This document shows positions 33,241-45,300 of a stretch of DNA of 64,000 nucleotides, in pieces. Positions within the stretch are counted from its first letter, which is position 1. The number at the start of each line of letters is the position of its first letter. Location of the stretch: positions 7,409,501-7,473,500 of the forward strand of contig NC_088325.1 of NCBI RefSeq assembly GCF_910592395.1, given 5' to 3'. Source of the stretch: Lineus longissimus (Eukaryota; Nemertea; Pilidiophora; Heteronemertea; Lineidae). The notes beneath the pieces were generated by a model. The model did not search any database, was not told the origin of the DNA, and worked only from the letters and a program-made list of their open reading frames with translations. The translations under genes and the position numbers were made by a program.

Positions 33241-34130
33241 AACCAGCATGAATTGTCTACTAAAGATCTATACGATGAGCACAATGACCCTGGCCTTTTC
33301 ATTCTTGCAAGTATGAACAGGAGACTGGTAAGGTTGAGTTTGATATCGGTGTGATCTGACCTTTGCTTTGGCCACTAGGGGCCATTATACGAAAACACAA
33401 AAAATGCAATAACTCTGCTAATGCTGGTCGCAGCTTGCTGAAATGTTTCTGGCAGATGCCTCTTGGGAGGGGGCATAATATATTGTACATGTTTTGAGGT
33501 CAGAGAGATGAAAGTTCGTGCCAGATTATGAAATGATTATATTTCGTTACCACTGAAGCTATTGTTCCCAATCTCTGTACAGATGTAACCCTAGGTGATA
33601 GTACATCGACCTTAAATCAGTCCCAGTTTTGTCACTAGGGGGTGTTATATAAAAACATAAAAAGTGTGATCACTCGCCAATGGATTCGCATTCTGGATTG
33701 TATCTGCTGAACGAGACACCTGATGGGCTTGAATTTTTTTGGCATGATGGGGTGGGATTGGGGAGGTGTCCTATTGATTTTGGGCCTGATCCAATGTCAA
33801 AAATGCCTGCCAGGCTGCCATCTTTGGATTTATATCCTGGACTGTAACTGCAGAATGAGTTGCCTCACGGGCTTTAAATTTCTGTAGCATGATATTTGCT
33901 GGGCAGGGGTTGGAGAGGTGCCTGATTGATTTTGAGCCTGAACCGATATCCAGTGTGGCTTCCAGGTGGCCATCCTGGCTCATGCATTCTGGACTGTAAC
34001 TGCTGAATAAGACAACCCTCTGTGGCATGATTGGGTGTGATGGGAGAATTGCTTTGATAATTTTGGGTCTGATCTGAAATCCGAGATGGCCGCCTTGTGG
34101 TGATCTTCCATTATAGAAATATACCACCCG
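33241..34130 (+). repeat. Degenerate units of the GGCCATCTTGG tandem family
   Basis: Starts with the 'gatgagcacaatgaccctgg' module. Units containing 'ctggactgtaactgc', 'gattttggg(c/t)ctgatc' and 'ggccatc' then repeat at about 150-bp spacing (near 33817, 33969, 34085). They are related to the array at 55350-56520. Confidence 0.6.
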
Positions 34131-34623
34131 AAAGTCATATCAAAGCAGCGGCATAATGTATGTACAAACCACATTCTCAAGTGATAAAAATGCTTTACAA
34201 CTACACCATGCAACGATAAAGTACCAGTCGATCTGCCAGACATCGTGGTTAGCTTTGGAGTGCGAAGCGACGGGCATATATATTGATGCTGCTTCGCTTG
34301 TAGTACACTTGTAGTACATGAAGCTTCCCCAAAAGGCTCAAGGACTGAAGGTTGTTCATAGGCACATATAACGTCCCTTGCAAAATCAAAGCTATAGCAG
34401 CTATAGCAGCTACAACTAAGCATTTAATCTCTTACTTTATCCAATACAAACATAGGCATGTATCCTCACGTATCCTAAAGTGCAAGCTTTTGAAAGATTG
34501 TGCAGGTGCAATTCTCTGCCAGTCTTCATTTGTCCACATTCCTATCTACTGCCACCAGGCATCAAGTGAGTGGTTAGCCGTAGCAGGTGCGTCAATCTTC
34601 AGTCTGGTCTTGCAAGTCAAAAT
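34131..34623. other. No gene recognised
   Basis: Overlapping short frames on both strands (33980-34648) without motifs. Confidence 0.3.
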
Positions 34624-35013
34624 GCGTGGATTTATGTGTGTCCATTGACACAATAGGCCTATGTGATTAGTTGGAAAGATGAGTAAACAAATGATGCGGC
34701 TTAATTAGGATACAAAAACACAATGCCATGGGGTAATTACGTTGATTAATTACGCAAATATTTCACCTGTCAGGCCTACTTGACTCTCCAAGCGCATGCA
34801 GGAAACCATTGTTTTTGCCTACTGTCCGTAATTGGGAGGGAATTGGACAAAAAATTGGCCATCGCCCTGTCTGCAATTCGGAGTAGAGAGGTGTCCGCCA
34901 AACAGAGGTTTTTGTTATTGGAAATGACTTTGAAAAAATCGGGACTGGCCGGACGTGTACGTAATGTAGAGGTGTACGCCTGGCAGAGGTGTCCGCTAAG
35001 GGAGGTTCTACTG
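34624..35013 (+). mobile_element. Truncated pogo-like element (right part)
   Basis: Direct-orientation match to 39330-39384 plus 41244-41572, that is, to the element at 38914-41572 minus its hAT insertion. The right end GGAGGTTCTACTG is followed by TA. At 34679-34695 it keeps the uninterrupted GATGAGTAAACAAATG site. The left end is missing. Confidence 0.85.
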
Positions 35014-36831
35014 TACTTACATATCGGCGGAACCGCCCTGTTATAACACAGAGGGCCGCACTTCGCCCTGTTATAAAATACGACACCCCGTTAAAAAAAC
35101 GACCGCCCTCTGAAAAAAATGACCGCTCTCTGAAAAAAACCTCTAATAACTCTCGTCAACGTGCACCGCTCGATTAAAACCTTAAAGCTGCCGCCTCGAG
35201 TGATTGACAAGCGTAACCATGACAAAAATTCCTGTGGCATGAGTCGGCCATTCTTCAGCACAACGGTCTCTTGATTGGAGAATAGAGTCTAGGCTATGTA
35301 ATGATAGCGGGCACTTGTTCGCCTGGGTCATTGTGCAGTTGTGAATGTGTTGTTCGGGCGGGCTGCCTGGAATGGAACATCTCGTTGGCGGGAGGGTTAC
35401 TTTAATATCTCGGGCGGTGAAATATTGTTGTATGGGTTTAAATTGGATTAGTCGTTCAGGATTATAGGCCTAAATTGCAGTACAGGATAGAGAATCAGGG
35501 AAGTTGTCAGTTCATTCACGATCATTCATAGACTGATGTGTGCGTCTTTGACATCATGGGTACGTAAACTCCACCTTGCGCCTGCTTCTGCTTATGAATT
35601 CTGACACGTAAAGTGCATAACAGTTGATGAAAATAAATTTTCGTACACAAAAAAAAGCCCTTTGCTCCTCGATATTTACGGCCGCAAATACACTGAAATC
35701 CCATCTCAGAGCCCCCCGCCTTGACGCGCATGCGGCGTGTATGACGTGCCTACAGCACGTACTGGCCTGCAGCTAGATGTGCGCCCTGTTTAGATTTAGT
35801 CCTGGCGAAAAACGCTGGGCTGCTCCTTGGTTCCGATCCTAAGTGTGTCAAACAGGCTTCCACGAGTCGCACTTTATTCGCCAACATCGGGCGGGAAAGA
35901 ACAATTGGCAGTTAGTTTATCGTCTGGCCGCACTCATTGAAGGTGGTTTCCCTTTGATTAGGAGTGGTGGCACTGCATTCTCTCGAAAAGGTTAATCAGA
36001 AATGATTCTTCCCATTCCCGAATTTCAATTGATGATTTAACTGCTTCTCTCTACGACTTTGAAAAACTGATGTTTCGTACATTTTAATAATATTTTGATC
36101 GTTGCTTGAGTGCTACTCCTAATACTGGATGAGATGGTTTGAAGAGATTTTATACGATTTGTTTCTCTTTCTACCGATAACAAAAATTCGTCCGTGTAAA
36201 TCGGGATCAAGTCACGTGGCCCAGGCAGACGCGGCAAAAACAAATGAGCAATGCAGTGAACTGAGTGCATTCTAGACTAGGGGGAGTACGCGGGGTTACA
36301 ACAACCACCTGTGATAACTAAGGACTGGAGACAAGGAAATGAGATGTGGTCTGGAGACCGTATTTAGTGTGTGAAATGGTTTATTAGTTACACAGAATAG
36401 TAGGCATGCAGCAGGACAACCGATTAGCATGGGCTAACACTGCAGTAAAAATACAGAGGCAAAAGTCTAAGGCAATTTGTTGTAGAGAAGGAAAAAAATG
36501 CCACTGAATGGCCCTGTCCGCCAAGGCATTTAAAAAAAAATGGCATAGAGTGCCTTTTCTGAAATTCGAGCCCTGTAATAATTGATGAAATTTGCCGGTG
36601 CAGTCTAAAAGATCATTTCATGCCACACAGCTTAGTAATAATGCACACATTAGCGTAGTACTCCTTTAAAAGGCGAGCCCAGATTTGCTAAAATTGCAAT
36701 AGGTTTTTCATACACGTCATACCATTACACATGACACTATGCCCTCTTGTGATGGATGCATTGTGGATACATTGCATGGGAACGCTTGCTGTTGCTACTT
36801 AAAGACAATAAAGTATTCTTTTTTCTTTCAG
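35014..36831. other. No gene recognised; lone hAT-type terminus at 36575
   Basis: 'ctgaaattcgagccctg' ending at 36575 is the inverse of a CAGGGCTCGAA hAT-type end, but no partner was located. No exon that could be the first SDHC exon was found here; it may be non-obvious or lie outside the window. Confidence 0.35.
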
Positions 36832-36897
36832 AATTGCTGGTCGTTTCAGTGCTTCAGCTCTGCTGAGGCAGCGAGCGCCTATCTTCATGACAAGAGT
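36832..36897 (+). CDS. SDHC: SDHC exon 2 (mitochondrial presequence part)
   Basis: A strong acceptor (TTTTTTCTTTCAG) ends at 36831 and a donor (GTAAGTTT) begins at 36898. In the phase that fits the downstream exon it reads IAGRFSASALLRQRAPIFMTR plus a split Val codon, an Arg/Ala/Ser-rich stretch typical of a mitochondrial targeting peptide. The phases (enter with one base, leave with two) match the exon at 49945. SDHC is the larger membrane anchor of succinate dehydrogenase (complex II), which helps bind haem b and ubiquinone in the inner mitochondrial membrane. On its own this exon would be unnameable; the call depends on joining it to 49945-50052. The preceding start-codon exon was not found upstream. 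Confidence 0.6.
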
Positions 36898-37026
36898 GTA
36901 AGTTTCATTATCCGACTTTCTTGAAAAGTAATTATCCTGTATTCTGAAAAAGTGTGCAGATACATGTAGTACAAAACTTAAAGTTTTCATATTTCCTCCA
37001 AACTTTCAACTTTGTAAAATTTTCTG

Positions 37027-37244
37027 GGGACGAATTATCCTCGGGGACGAACTTTCCAGGGACGAATTATCCTCGGGGACAAATTTTCCGGGGGCGAATT
37101 ATCCTCGGGGACAAATTATCCTCGGGGACGAATGTTTCGGGGATGAATTTTCCTCAGGGACGAATTATCCGGGGACGAATTTGCGGGGACGAATTTTCCG
37201 GGGACGAATTTTCCGGGGACGAATTATCCGGGGACGAATTTTCC
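37027..37244 (+). repeat. Minisatellite, 15-17-bp unit (GGGGACGAATTTTCC)
   Basis: About thirteen units of GGGGACGAATT(T/A)TCC, some with a TC extension. This is a third sequence family with a 15-bp period; no inverted partner lies nearby. Confidence 0.85.
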
Positions 37245-37315
37245 TGTAACCATTTTGTAGGTCCTTTATTTCTGATTATGAACGTTGCCATTTTGAATCA
37301 AAATTCCCTCGTTTG

Positions 37316-37323
37316 TGACGTCA
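37316..37323. promoter_or_regulatory. CRE-type palindrome TGACGTCA
   Basis: A perfect 8-bp cAMP-response element in the SDHC intron. With no adjacent exon identified, a chance occurrence is possible. Confidence 0.3.
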
Positions 37324-37727
37324 CGGGTACAACACGGTAGATTTCGTTCTAACGGCGTTGGAAACGTCTATGATGTCATTCTCTCAGAAAATGGCCTGGT
37401 ACTGCGCAGAAACACATCACACACACGAAAAATGATGACACAGTTGTATAAAGGGGACACCCAAGTTCCATTCATCCAAATCAGCATCGAGAATATTGTG
37501 CAATAACCCCTAATTTACATAGCTTAAAGGAGTATCTTGACCTAGCCGCGACTCAAGAGCTATCAACATCAGCTGTTGGCTGGTTGCACCCGTAACGTCA
37601 CAACTCTCCAGTATTGGAGGGGAGATGGAGGGGAAAATGGCGGTGATCATGAATTCAGTTCAGAGGTGGATTAAACTCATCTTTTTACTATCACAACTGC
37701 GTATTTTGGAAGAATGTGCAAGTATTT

Positions 37728-38110
37728 TTAGCTCAGCTGACGAAAGTCAGCAGAGCTATTCGAGTTGCGGTTGTCCTTCCTCCCATCCTTCCATCCTTCT
37801 CTGGACGAAATTTGACATTTCGTAACCTTATGACTGAGGCACTTCAAATCTGGGATTTGACATAAACAGCCTAGGAAATGCCGCTGACAGAAAAAATTAG
37901 CGCAGTTCGACTCAAATTCAACTCACCAGGGGGCAAAAAGTGTAAACTACAAAACAATTTTTTGTCGCTGTATTCCAGCAGATAGAAGATTGAAATAAAG
38001 ATGAAGAGGCCTGCTTGATATAGAGTTTTTGAAATAAAATAGATTAGTTTGGATTTATATCACCAGTTGGCGGTACTGAGCAAAAATGTTGTTTGTCCCT
38101 GGTTTGAATT
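37728..38110 (+). repeat. Interspersed repeat starting with an AGCTCAGCTGAC hairpin
   Basis: 'tagctcagctgac' and 'gtcagcagagcta' form a hairpin at the start. The body ('tggacgaaatttgacatttc', 'caccagttggcggtactg') matches 53741-54120 in the same orientation. Confidence 0.75.
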
Positions 38111-38296
38111 ACCCGCCCCTAACTGACATACATTTACATTCCTGCTAGAATTGGCCACCATTATCGCAGAGTGTGCTGGATTCGCTCCAATGCAATGTAT
38201 AATGCACATTGACTTTCAAACATGGAAGCTAATAGTGGCAGAGAGGAATAGGCTGGTGATCTTGGCTTTTGGCACTGTGCGAGTTTACTTGCCCGC

Positions 38297-38353
38297 TGAC
38301 GTCATGGGCTGAAAAAAAATGGCGACCTTTTTATTTCGACGGATTGATTTTCG
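38297..38353 (+). CDS. Candidate first coding exon with CRE promoter motif
   Basis: A perfect TGACGTCA (38297-38304) lies 14 bp upstream of ATG 38319. The frame reads MATFLFRRIDF and splits an Arg codon at a strong donor, GTAAGTG (38354). An Arg/Phe-rich start is plausible for a mitochondrial presequence, and leaving with two bases fits both the SDHC exon at 49945 and the exon at 36832. However, it lies downstream of the latter. It could be an alternative SDHC first exon spliced directly to 49945, the true exon 1 in a rearranged or misassembled locus, or chance. Confidence 0.4.
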
Positions 38354-39410
38354 GTAAGTGACAAATTTTATATTTTTAGCCGTTTCTGAAATTAATTATG
38401 GTACGAAACTTCACACATTCATAGAAACGATTCAGCACAATTTGTTTATATGCTCCGTTCAACCCAATTTGGTAAAAACAACCTTCGAATTGAGTCGACC
38501 TTCTCCTATTGAAGCGTCGATCTCATTATTCAGTGTCTCTGTAGTAATGTACATTAAACGCAACATTATGAAGGAGTGTAATTGCGCAGATTCAATGACA
38601 AATTTTGCCTCTTTTCACAGCTTGTCTTTCTAGTCCAAGCTCTTGCTGTCCATCCTTGATGATTCAGCAGTCAATATGTAAAATTCTACATTTTGACCCA
38701 CAATTTATTTAGATATTAGGCTTTTTATTGCCCAACAAAACTGAGTTTAATTTATGCACCAGCAGACAAACGATTATGTGCTAAGTCACTGTCATGTGAT
38801 ACCTAAAGTTGTCAAAATGGTGGCAGTATCTGATTTAAAACAATGTCATCACACTCTTATTATATTCTCAATCAAATCAATGAATATCCTTGATCATTAG
38901 CACTTCCTTAGTACAGTACAACCTCTCTATTGCGGACACCCATGGGACTGGGCCCAGGTGTCCGCAATAGAGAGGTGTCCGCAATAGAGAGGTTATGCCA
39001 AATCATCCGATAGGTGGATTTGAAGTTCTCGCCTTGCAGGTCTTGGTTTTCTCTGTGTTGACATCTAGCGTAGAAACTTTAAACCTGTTGGCTGATCGGT
39101 ATTTCCTTGTGATGTTGCGTTGAATGACGTGAGCTACTTTGGAGCTCAGAGAGTGAATAATCTCTCTAGTAAAAGGTTCCTCTTTTATTGCAAAATCTCC
39201 TCAACATGTCATAATGTGTGAAAAAACACCATAATTTCTGTCCATCAGCCACCTTTGATTAATAATAAATTTTTTTTTCTTATTTCTCTACTAACGCATA
39301 TTCGCCGCAACACTGACAAAACCGCGTGGATTTATGAGTGTCTGTGACACAATAGGCCTATTTGATTAGTTGAAAAGATGAGTACAGGGCTCAAAGTTCA
39401 ATTTTTTACT

Positions 39411-39530
39411 TAGGAGCACACAGCTCCTTACCTCCAAATTTTAGGAGCTGAGTTGCAATATTTAGGAGCTAAATTTTCAGCTCCTTACCTCCAACTTTTA
39501 GGAGCTGAGTTGCAATATTTAGGAGCCGAT
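39411..39530 (+). repeat. Tandem ~63-bp repeat with AGGAGCT words
   Basis: 'cagctccttacctccaa' and 'ttttaggagctgagttgcaa' occur twice in tandem just inside the hAT terminus, as subterminal repeats often do. Confidence 0.75.
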
Positions 39531-40138
39531 TTTGTAATGGTCTCGGAGTCTGACCCATCCTCCTCCAAATAATCGATGACGATATCTTTGTGTGGTATGC
39601 CATCAGGTAGGCTTACTTGACCTACAGCTCTTGCTGGTCTAGTACTGTATAAGAAAACAAAAGAGACAGCATTATCGCACCGGTAGCCAGTGAATTCTAC
39701 TAAAACAAATTGTGTTTTTCTCAGGATCAAAATCAGCTGAGACATCCCCTGGACATAACGACGATAGATTACACTATGCAAGGAAGGTTCAACTGTACTG
39801 TACTACAGCAGCTGTACTACAGGGTCTTCCCTGGGATTTCAATGAACAACCATGTCGGATTTTCGCTTGGGTGCGCGCGCGGCAAAATTTTTAAAAAAAA
39901 AGAAGTTTTTTTTGCTTCAAATTAAGGCATTCTGACCCCTTTTTCTGTCTTCTGGGGCCCCAGGCATATTTTGCATTCTGATGGTGACATAACAGTCACT
40001 CAGAACGTACGTCCTTATCCACAATTTAAAAAAAAAATTAAATTAAAATTTTTTTTTTAAGGATGTCGGACCTAGTGGCGCCCTCTTTAATTGTGACAAG
40101 CCGACATGGTTAAAACAGCCAGGTAGCCTCTGCCCTAA

Positions 40139-40266
40139 AGGGACACCTCACTCATTTGGAAATTCTTAATACATTCAAATTAATTGATATCTGCAATATT
40201 AGGCGTCAGATTTTTTTTACATCAGCGAACAAAAATTCAAATTTTTTCAATGAGTTGAGTCTCCCT
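40139..40266. mobile_element. 128-bp Kolobok-type MITE (TTAA)
   Basis: The left end AGGGACACCTCACTCATT and right end (inverted) AGGGAGACTCAACTCATT are flanked by CTAA (40135-40138) and TTAA (40267-40270). One base of the left duplication appears mutated. Non-coding. Confidence 0.7.
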
Positions 40267-41574
40267 TTAACAGCATCAGCAAGTATTAAAAGTCTGCCTT
40301 ATTTTTCAAACGAGACTAATCATTTTTATTTGCCTCAGTAGAGAAGTAATAGGAGTAAGTGAAACAAACGCCGGCCCGTTACGGGTAAGTTCAGTGTAAA
40401 ACATTTCGGCGGGAAATCCTGACGACCACGTGCTACCACGCCCTGGTGACATCTTTCCATGTGACAAATCAAACTCTACTAGGCCAATTTTATCTGCATA
40501 GTTAATATCATATGTTCTAGGCAATGTAGGCCTAATTCAAGGAATACATGTTTGGAAGAGACCCGGGAGAAGCTGAGATTGATGCGCCGACGATTCAAAA
40601 ACATTACATCAATCAATGACGGGACGGGGTCATCTCAGTGCAACTCGACTCTGCTCAGTTGTAGTCCAGCTCACGTCACATATCAGATGGGCATGCAATA
40701 CAAGAGATAAATGAATGACTAATCAAGAAATACTTAGGGTAAATGCTACTACTGTTGCACACTAACCATGGCAAAAACGAAAGCTTTCGCTGCTGGGGCT
40801 TGCGCTGGCGATCGTCACCAGTGGCCATTGTGTTGACAGCCTCAGGGAGTGGATGAATTATGTTAATGAGTTATGTTACCTTTCAATTCCGTGCCGTGGC
40901 GCTGTAGTGCTGCGTGCTCCGTCTTGGGCGTTATCGACGATGGTCGGATTGAGCGGGAAGCGAGTGATGTGGGGTCTACAATCCAAAATCAAAAACGATC
41001 GCGCGCCACACCATTTTCAATAATTTGTTCGCAATCTACGGAATACGATCGCTATTGTTTGAATCACTCGCAGACTTGTAAAATGGGTGATTTGGGAGTT
41101 CAGTCGCATGTTGTCAAAACAATTCGCAAAAACTGTAAAAAATCAATTTGCAGGTGTGAGAGTACGGGGACATTTCTGGTCGCATTATGAAATTTCTTGT
41201 CGCATATGCGACCATTTAGGCGCGAACTTTGAGCGCTGGAGTAAACAAATGCCGCGGCTTAATTAGGATACAAAAACACAATGCCATGGGGTAATTACGT
41301 TGATTAATTACGCAAATATCACACCTGTCGGGCTTACTTGACTCTCCAAGCGCACGTTGGAAACCATTGTTTTTGCCTACTGTCCGCAATTGGGAGGGAA
41401 TTGGACCAAAAATTGGCCATCGCCCTGTCCGCAATTCGGAGTAGAGAGGTGTCCGCCGTACAGAGGTTTTTGTTATTGGAAATGACTTAGAAAAAAATCG
41501 GGACTGGCCGGACGTGTCCGTAATGTAGAGGTGTCCGCCTGGCAGAGGTGTCCGCTAAGGGAGGTTCTACTGTA

Positions 41575-42117
41575 GTTCCTACCTTTACCTTGATCAATAA
41601 TCATTAGCGCCTTATCAGTTATTGTTGGTCTCGTATTATAAAACTTGGCAATCAAAATTAAAATGTTTTCTCATCATGTTTTGCAGGAATAATCTGTCGC
41701 TGCATTTCAACGTTTTTGGTGACCACATCACAGACGACTGTGAGAGAGGAGCTGAGCTACACTCATACTCATAGAAATAAATGAACACCTATAACCTCCC
41801 ATCCAACTTCAGTGCTCACCCGCGTCAGTCAATTCTAGTATTTCATTCTTTTTCCCTGTTATTGATTAAATAAAGAAAACCGCATGTGGTAGTTGGTTTA
41901 CAAAAAAATAAAGCCTATCTTATTAGTTTTTCTCGCTAGCAATGCGGGCTAAGAAAATCATACCTAGGTCCTTGACTATTGGTTGTCCCTGATGTAAAGC
42001 TGATGGCAATTACTGCATGGTTGTCCTGTCTTAGGCTGGACCATGTTCACTGGACGTGTTTGCCACAACCAACCTACGCTTCAAAGGAATTGATGTAAAG
42101 GCCCAGACTGTTTATGG
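41575..42117. other. Upstream flank of the transposase gene
   Basis: A good acceptor (TCATGTTTTGCAG ending at 41687) is followed by an open stretch, so an untranslated or alternative 5' exon of the downstream transposase or of SDHC is possible. No terminal inverted repeat of a large element could be found here. Confidence 0.3.
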
Positions 42118-42331
42118 TTGTGACCATGCATCTACTGGGCTGGTTTGTCTCAACCTGCAGTTCAAACAAATGATTCAATTCAAAGGCCCAGACCACATTT
42201 ACTGCTTATCCGAAGGTTGTGACCATGCATCTACTGGGCTGGTTTGTCTCAACCTGCACTTCAAACAAATGATTCAATTCAAAGGCCCAGACCACCTTTA
42301 CTGCTTATCCGAAGGTTGTGACCATGCATCA
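42118..42331 (+). repeat. 99-bp tandem repeat (two copies plus start of a third)
   Basis: The word GACCATGCAT recurs at 42122, 42221 and 42320, a period of exactly 99 bp (33 codons). The copies differ at few positions. The repeat is in frame with the transposase exon, so it could add two 33-residue blocks to the N-terminus if translation starts at an in-frame ATG upstream (near 42170). I prefer the start at 42332. Confidence 0.85.
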
Positions 42332-45300
42332 ATGCCGCGAATTAAAGTTAAAGAGGGAAAGGGCCGACCGAAAAAGGCTTCAAGAGCCTGTAAGAGGATC
42401 TGGGTGTCAAAGGAAAACTATGACCGTTGGGTATTGATACGCAGTGAAGAAAATTTGAAGACGAATGATGAGGTTGCTCGCCACTTAATAGAAATTTACG
42501 GCGAGAGAAGACCTGGTCTCCCGTTACCGTTCTTGATCGATGGCGGCTGCCGGGATGAAGAAAAAATGTTGGTCGATTCTGCTGATGATGCAGCTCAAAC
42601 CTGGTAAGAATATGTAATAATTTAACCTCAGTACAATTTTTTCATCCTTGTCCCAAATCCACACACTTGATCCCTTTGTTCAATATCGCTGCCAGCATAT
42701 TCGCCGAGCCGGATCCTTTTCATGTGTCCGACAATAGATTTACAATGTACATGGTTCCCTTTGGCGAATGGTGCCGACTTCAGTAGGCTAAATATTGTCT
42801 GTAAGTAAATCTCCGACGAGATTTTAATCTGTGCAGCATGCAGGTCCTTTCTCAGTAGGCCTACAGGCCCACTGCACCACCACTGACTGGATCAATTTAT
42901 ATTGAATGTAGGCCCTGAAAAATGTACATGTCATGTAGATGTATCAACTATCATAGGCCTACCTTAGACCTGGAACTAGGGCCTATTATAACCTATTTTG
43001 TTTCGTCCATTTGCAGGAGCACAGACAATTCTTCTTGTGATGGTCACGGTCGCCTGCCTGAAACCAGTGGGATTGGCTTATTGTCCGATTCGGACAGTGA
43101 TACTGACCTTGACGATGCAGATTATGAACCTCCTATTGATGCTATTGCTATGGATGATACTATATTGGTGTGTTTCTAAACTACTTCTTTGTATACTACA
43201 TAGAGCATAGATAACTTTTCAGTTACGGGTACATTATGTTATGTCTAGTCTACAGTGTACTGCATAAAAACCCATCTCAAATGGACAACAGCCACCAATT
43301 ACAAGTCAATGTAATATTCCATTGCATTTTATTTTCATTGAAAGGTTGAAATGCCACCATAAAATTCATGCTTCCTTTTATATACTTCAGACAGATGATT
43401 CAGATGATGACCTTCCCTTCGGCGAAGACCATTTGGACGAGTTTGAGCCATCTGATGATGATGATCCAAGTTTAGAGCCAACCACAATGTCTGAGGAATC
43501 TCGCCCTGATATTTTAGACTCTAATGAATCTAGTTCCAGAAGGTATGTCATCTCAAGTTTGAAATAATCGTTGACGATCATTGGTGAATTTAGAGCTGGG
43601 GCCCATCTCCTCTTTATTTCAGAAAAATTTACTGTGCCAGCGCATGCATGACCATTGGCATGCTTGGATATTTTTCCTTATATTTTTTCAATCAGACCCA
43701 AATATTATGTATTTTCAGGTTACTTCCTGTGGGTTACCACAAACAATTTGAGCAGGGGCTGTGTGAAGAAATGACGAATATGGTTGATGAGGAATTCGTT
43801 GTGTGCTCAACTTCCAAGTTGAAAACACTTTTCAACGATAGATTCAGCGATTTGAAGGAGTGCTGCATTTGTGGGGACGTGTCAAAGACAACCCAAACAC
43901 CGATAGGAGGAACCATGATTTTTCATCGGCGATGTCAGAAGGGACATGTTGCGGCCAAGTTTAAGACCAGCTGGAAGGTCAGCAATGTCTACATTGCTAA
44001 CCTGCTAATGTGTTCTGCTGTCACCATGACTGGGAACAACTTTACGAAGGTAGCAATGTGGGCGAAGTTTGTGAAACTGGTGTTTCCTTCAATAACAACG
44101 TTCACTCGGCTGCAGGCGGCATATGTCAACCCAGTTGTTGAGCGTTTCTGGGGGACAACGCAGGAGATGATGCTCTCGGCGCTTCATGGAATCCCAGTGG
44201 ATATCTGTGGTGATGGCCGTTGTGATAGCCCAGGTGAGCAACTAACTATACTATTACTAATCACACATTTTTTGTTATGTCTTTCCAAGGTTTCAGTAAG
44301 CTCACACATGCCTACCATTGAGGGCAGATACTTTCACAGCACACAAAACCCATCCTTGCATAACCAGTGGTTTGCACTATACTACAATCTTGGTAATATA
44401 TTTTGTATAAGTGAGGTATTATTTCATATATACTTCGACATTTGAATTCTCTAACATTTTCTTCTCTCTTCCAGGTTTCTCAGCACACTACTGCCAGTAT
44501 GTGTTTCAAGAGGCACTTGCTGGCTACATTGTGCATCTAATGACTGTAGATAAGAGGCAGGTACAGGGGAAAAGTCTAACTATGGAGCGATATGGGGCAT
44601 TCCATGGTCTGGCGTTCTTGGTATCAAAAATAAAGATCGCAACGTTCACCACTGATGACAACCCCATGGTCAGAAGCTGTTTTGGTAAGGATGTTTTTCT
44701 CTTTTTTTTAAAATTTCCTTCCAAGAACAGAATCTCCATAGTGTTTACCCAATGCCACTATCTTGTGCACAGTAATCATGACTAAATTTTATGTTACTTT
44801 GCAATGGTGAAAAGATTACATGAGCTTTATGATCAATCCAGAGAGAAATCTATAAAAAGATTCAGTGCTTTGATTGGAAGTACTTATTTTATTTTATTTT
44901 CAGGTGACACAGAAAAGTCGAGAGAAAAGCTGAAGTCCAACTTCCCAGAACTCACAGCTGCAGCTATTGATGCCATTCAGGGCATCAGGCATTACCTCGA
45001 CACCTGGCACCGAACAAAGAAAATCGGGGCGGCATTATCCAAGGTATACAGATGTACATGTAATAGCACTTGGATTGATTCTTTTTTAACCAGGACAATT
45101 TCCATTGTGATGGCAGGCCTATATCACTGATGCCGTAATGTCCGAGCGTCATCAGGAAGGGTTGCAAGATGGCAACAGGTTGTTGGCTAATTTTTTAAGA
45201 CAGATCTCCATGGCGATGACAAAACGGGTCGTCTCGAACATTAATTGGTTGATAACAGGATAAAACCCTGTGAATTATAGAATTTTTCACTTCATTTTCA

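Larger units (their letters stand above)
39385..41238. mobile_element. hAT-type element with 5-bp duplication, nested in the pogo-like element
   Basis: The left end CAGGGCTCAAAGTTC and right end (inverted) CAGCGCTCAAAGTTC are flanked by GAGTA (39380-39384 and 41239-41243). The empty site GATGAGTAAACAAATG survives at 34679-34695. No transposase is recognisable; the largest frame (40873-41190, 105 residues) has no domain I know. A ~63-bp direct repeat with AGGAGCT words (39411-39530) and a Kolobok-type MITE lie inside. Confidence 0.85.
38914..41572. mobile_element. pogo-like DNA transposon with a nested hAT insertion
   Basis: The left end CAGTACAACCTCTC and right end (inverted) CAGTAGAACCTCCC both lead into GGACACC words, and TA flanks both sides (38912-38913 and 41573-41574). 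CAGTAGAACCTC ends with TA duplication fit the Tc1/mariner-pogo group. Without the 1,854-bp hAT insertion and its 5-bp repeat the element is 800 bp and non-coding. A right-end copy is at 34624-35013. Confidence 0.82.

Noticed and set aside
36661-37540. ACTCCTTTAA and TTAAAGGAGTA as a TTAA element
   Set aside because: The two ends point outward instead of inward, so they cannot bound one element.
37525-37560. TTAAAGGAGTATCTTGACC as the left end of the two-gene transposase unit
   Set aside because: It does not match the candidate right end (AGTGACCTGTTCACGAG at 48352) beyond the first few bases.
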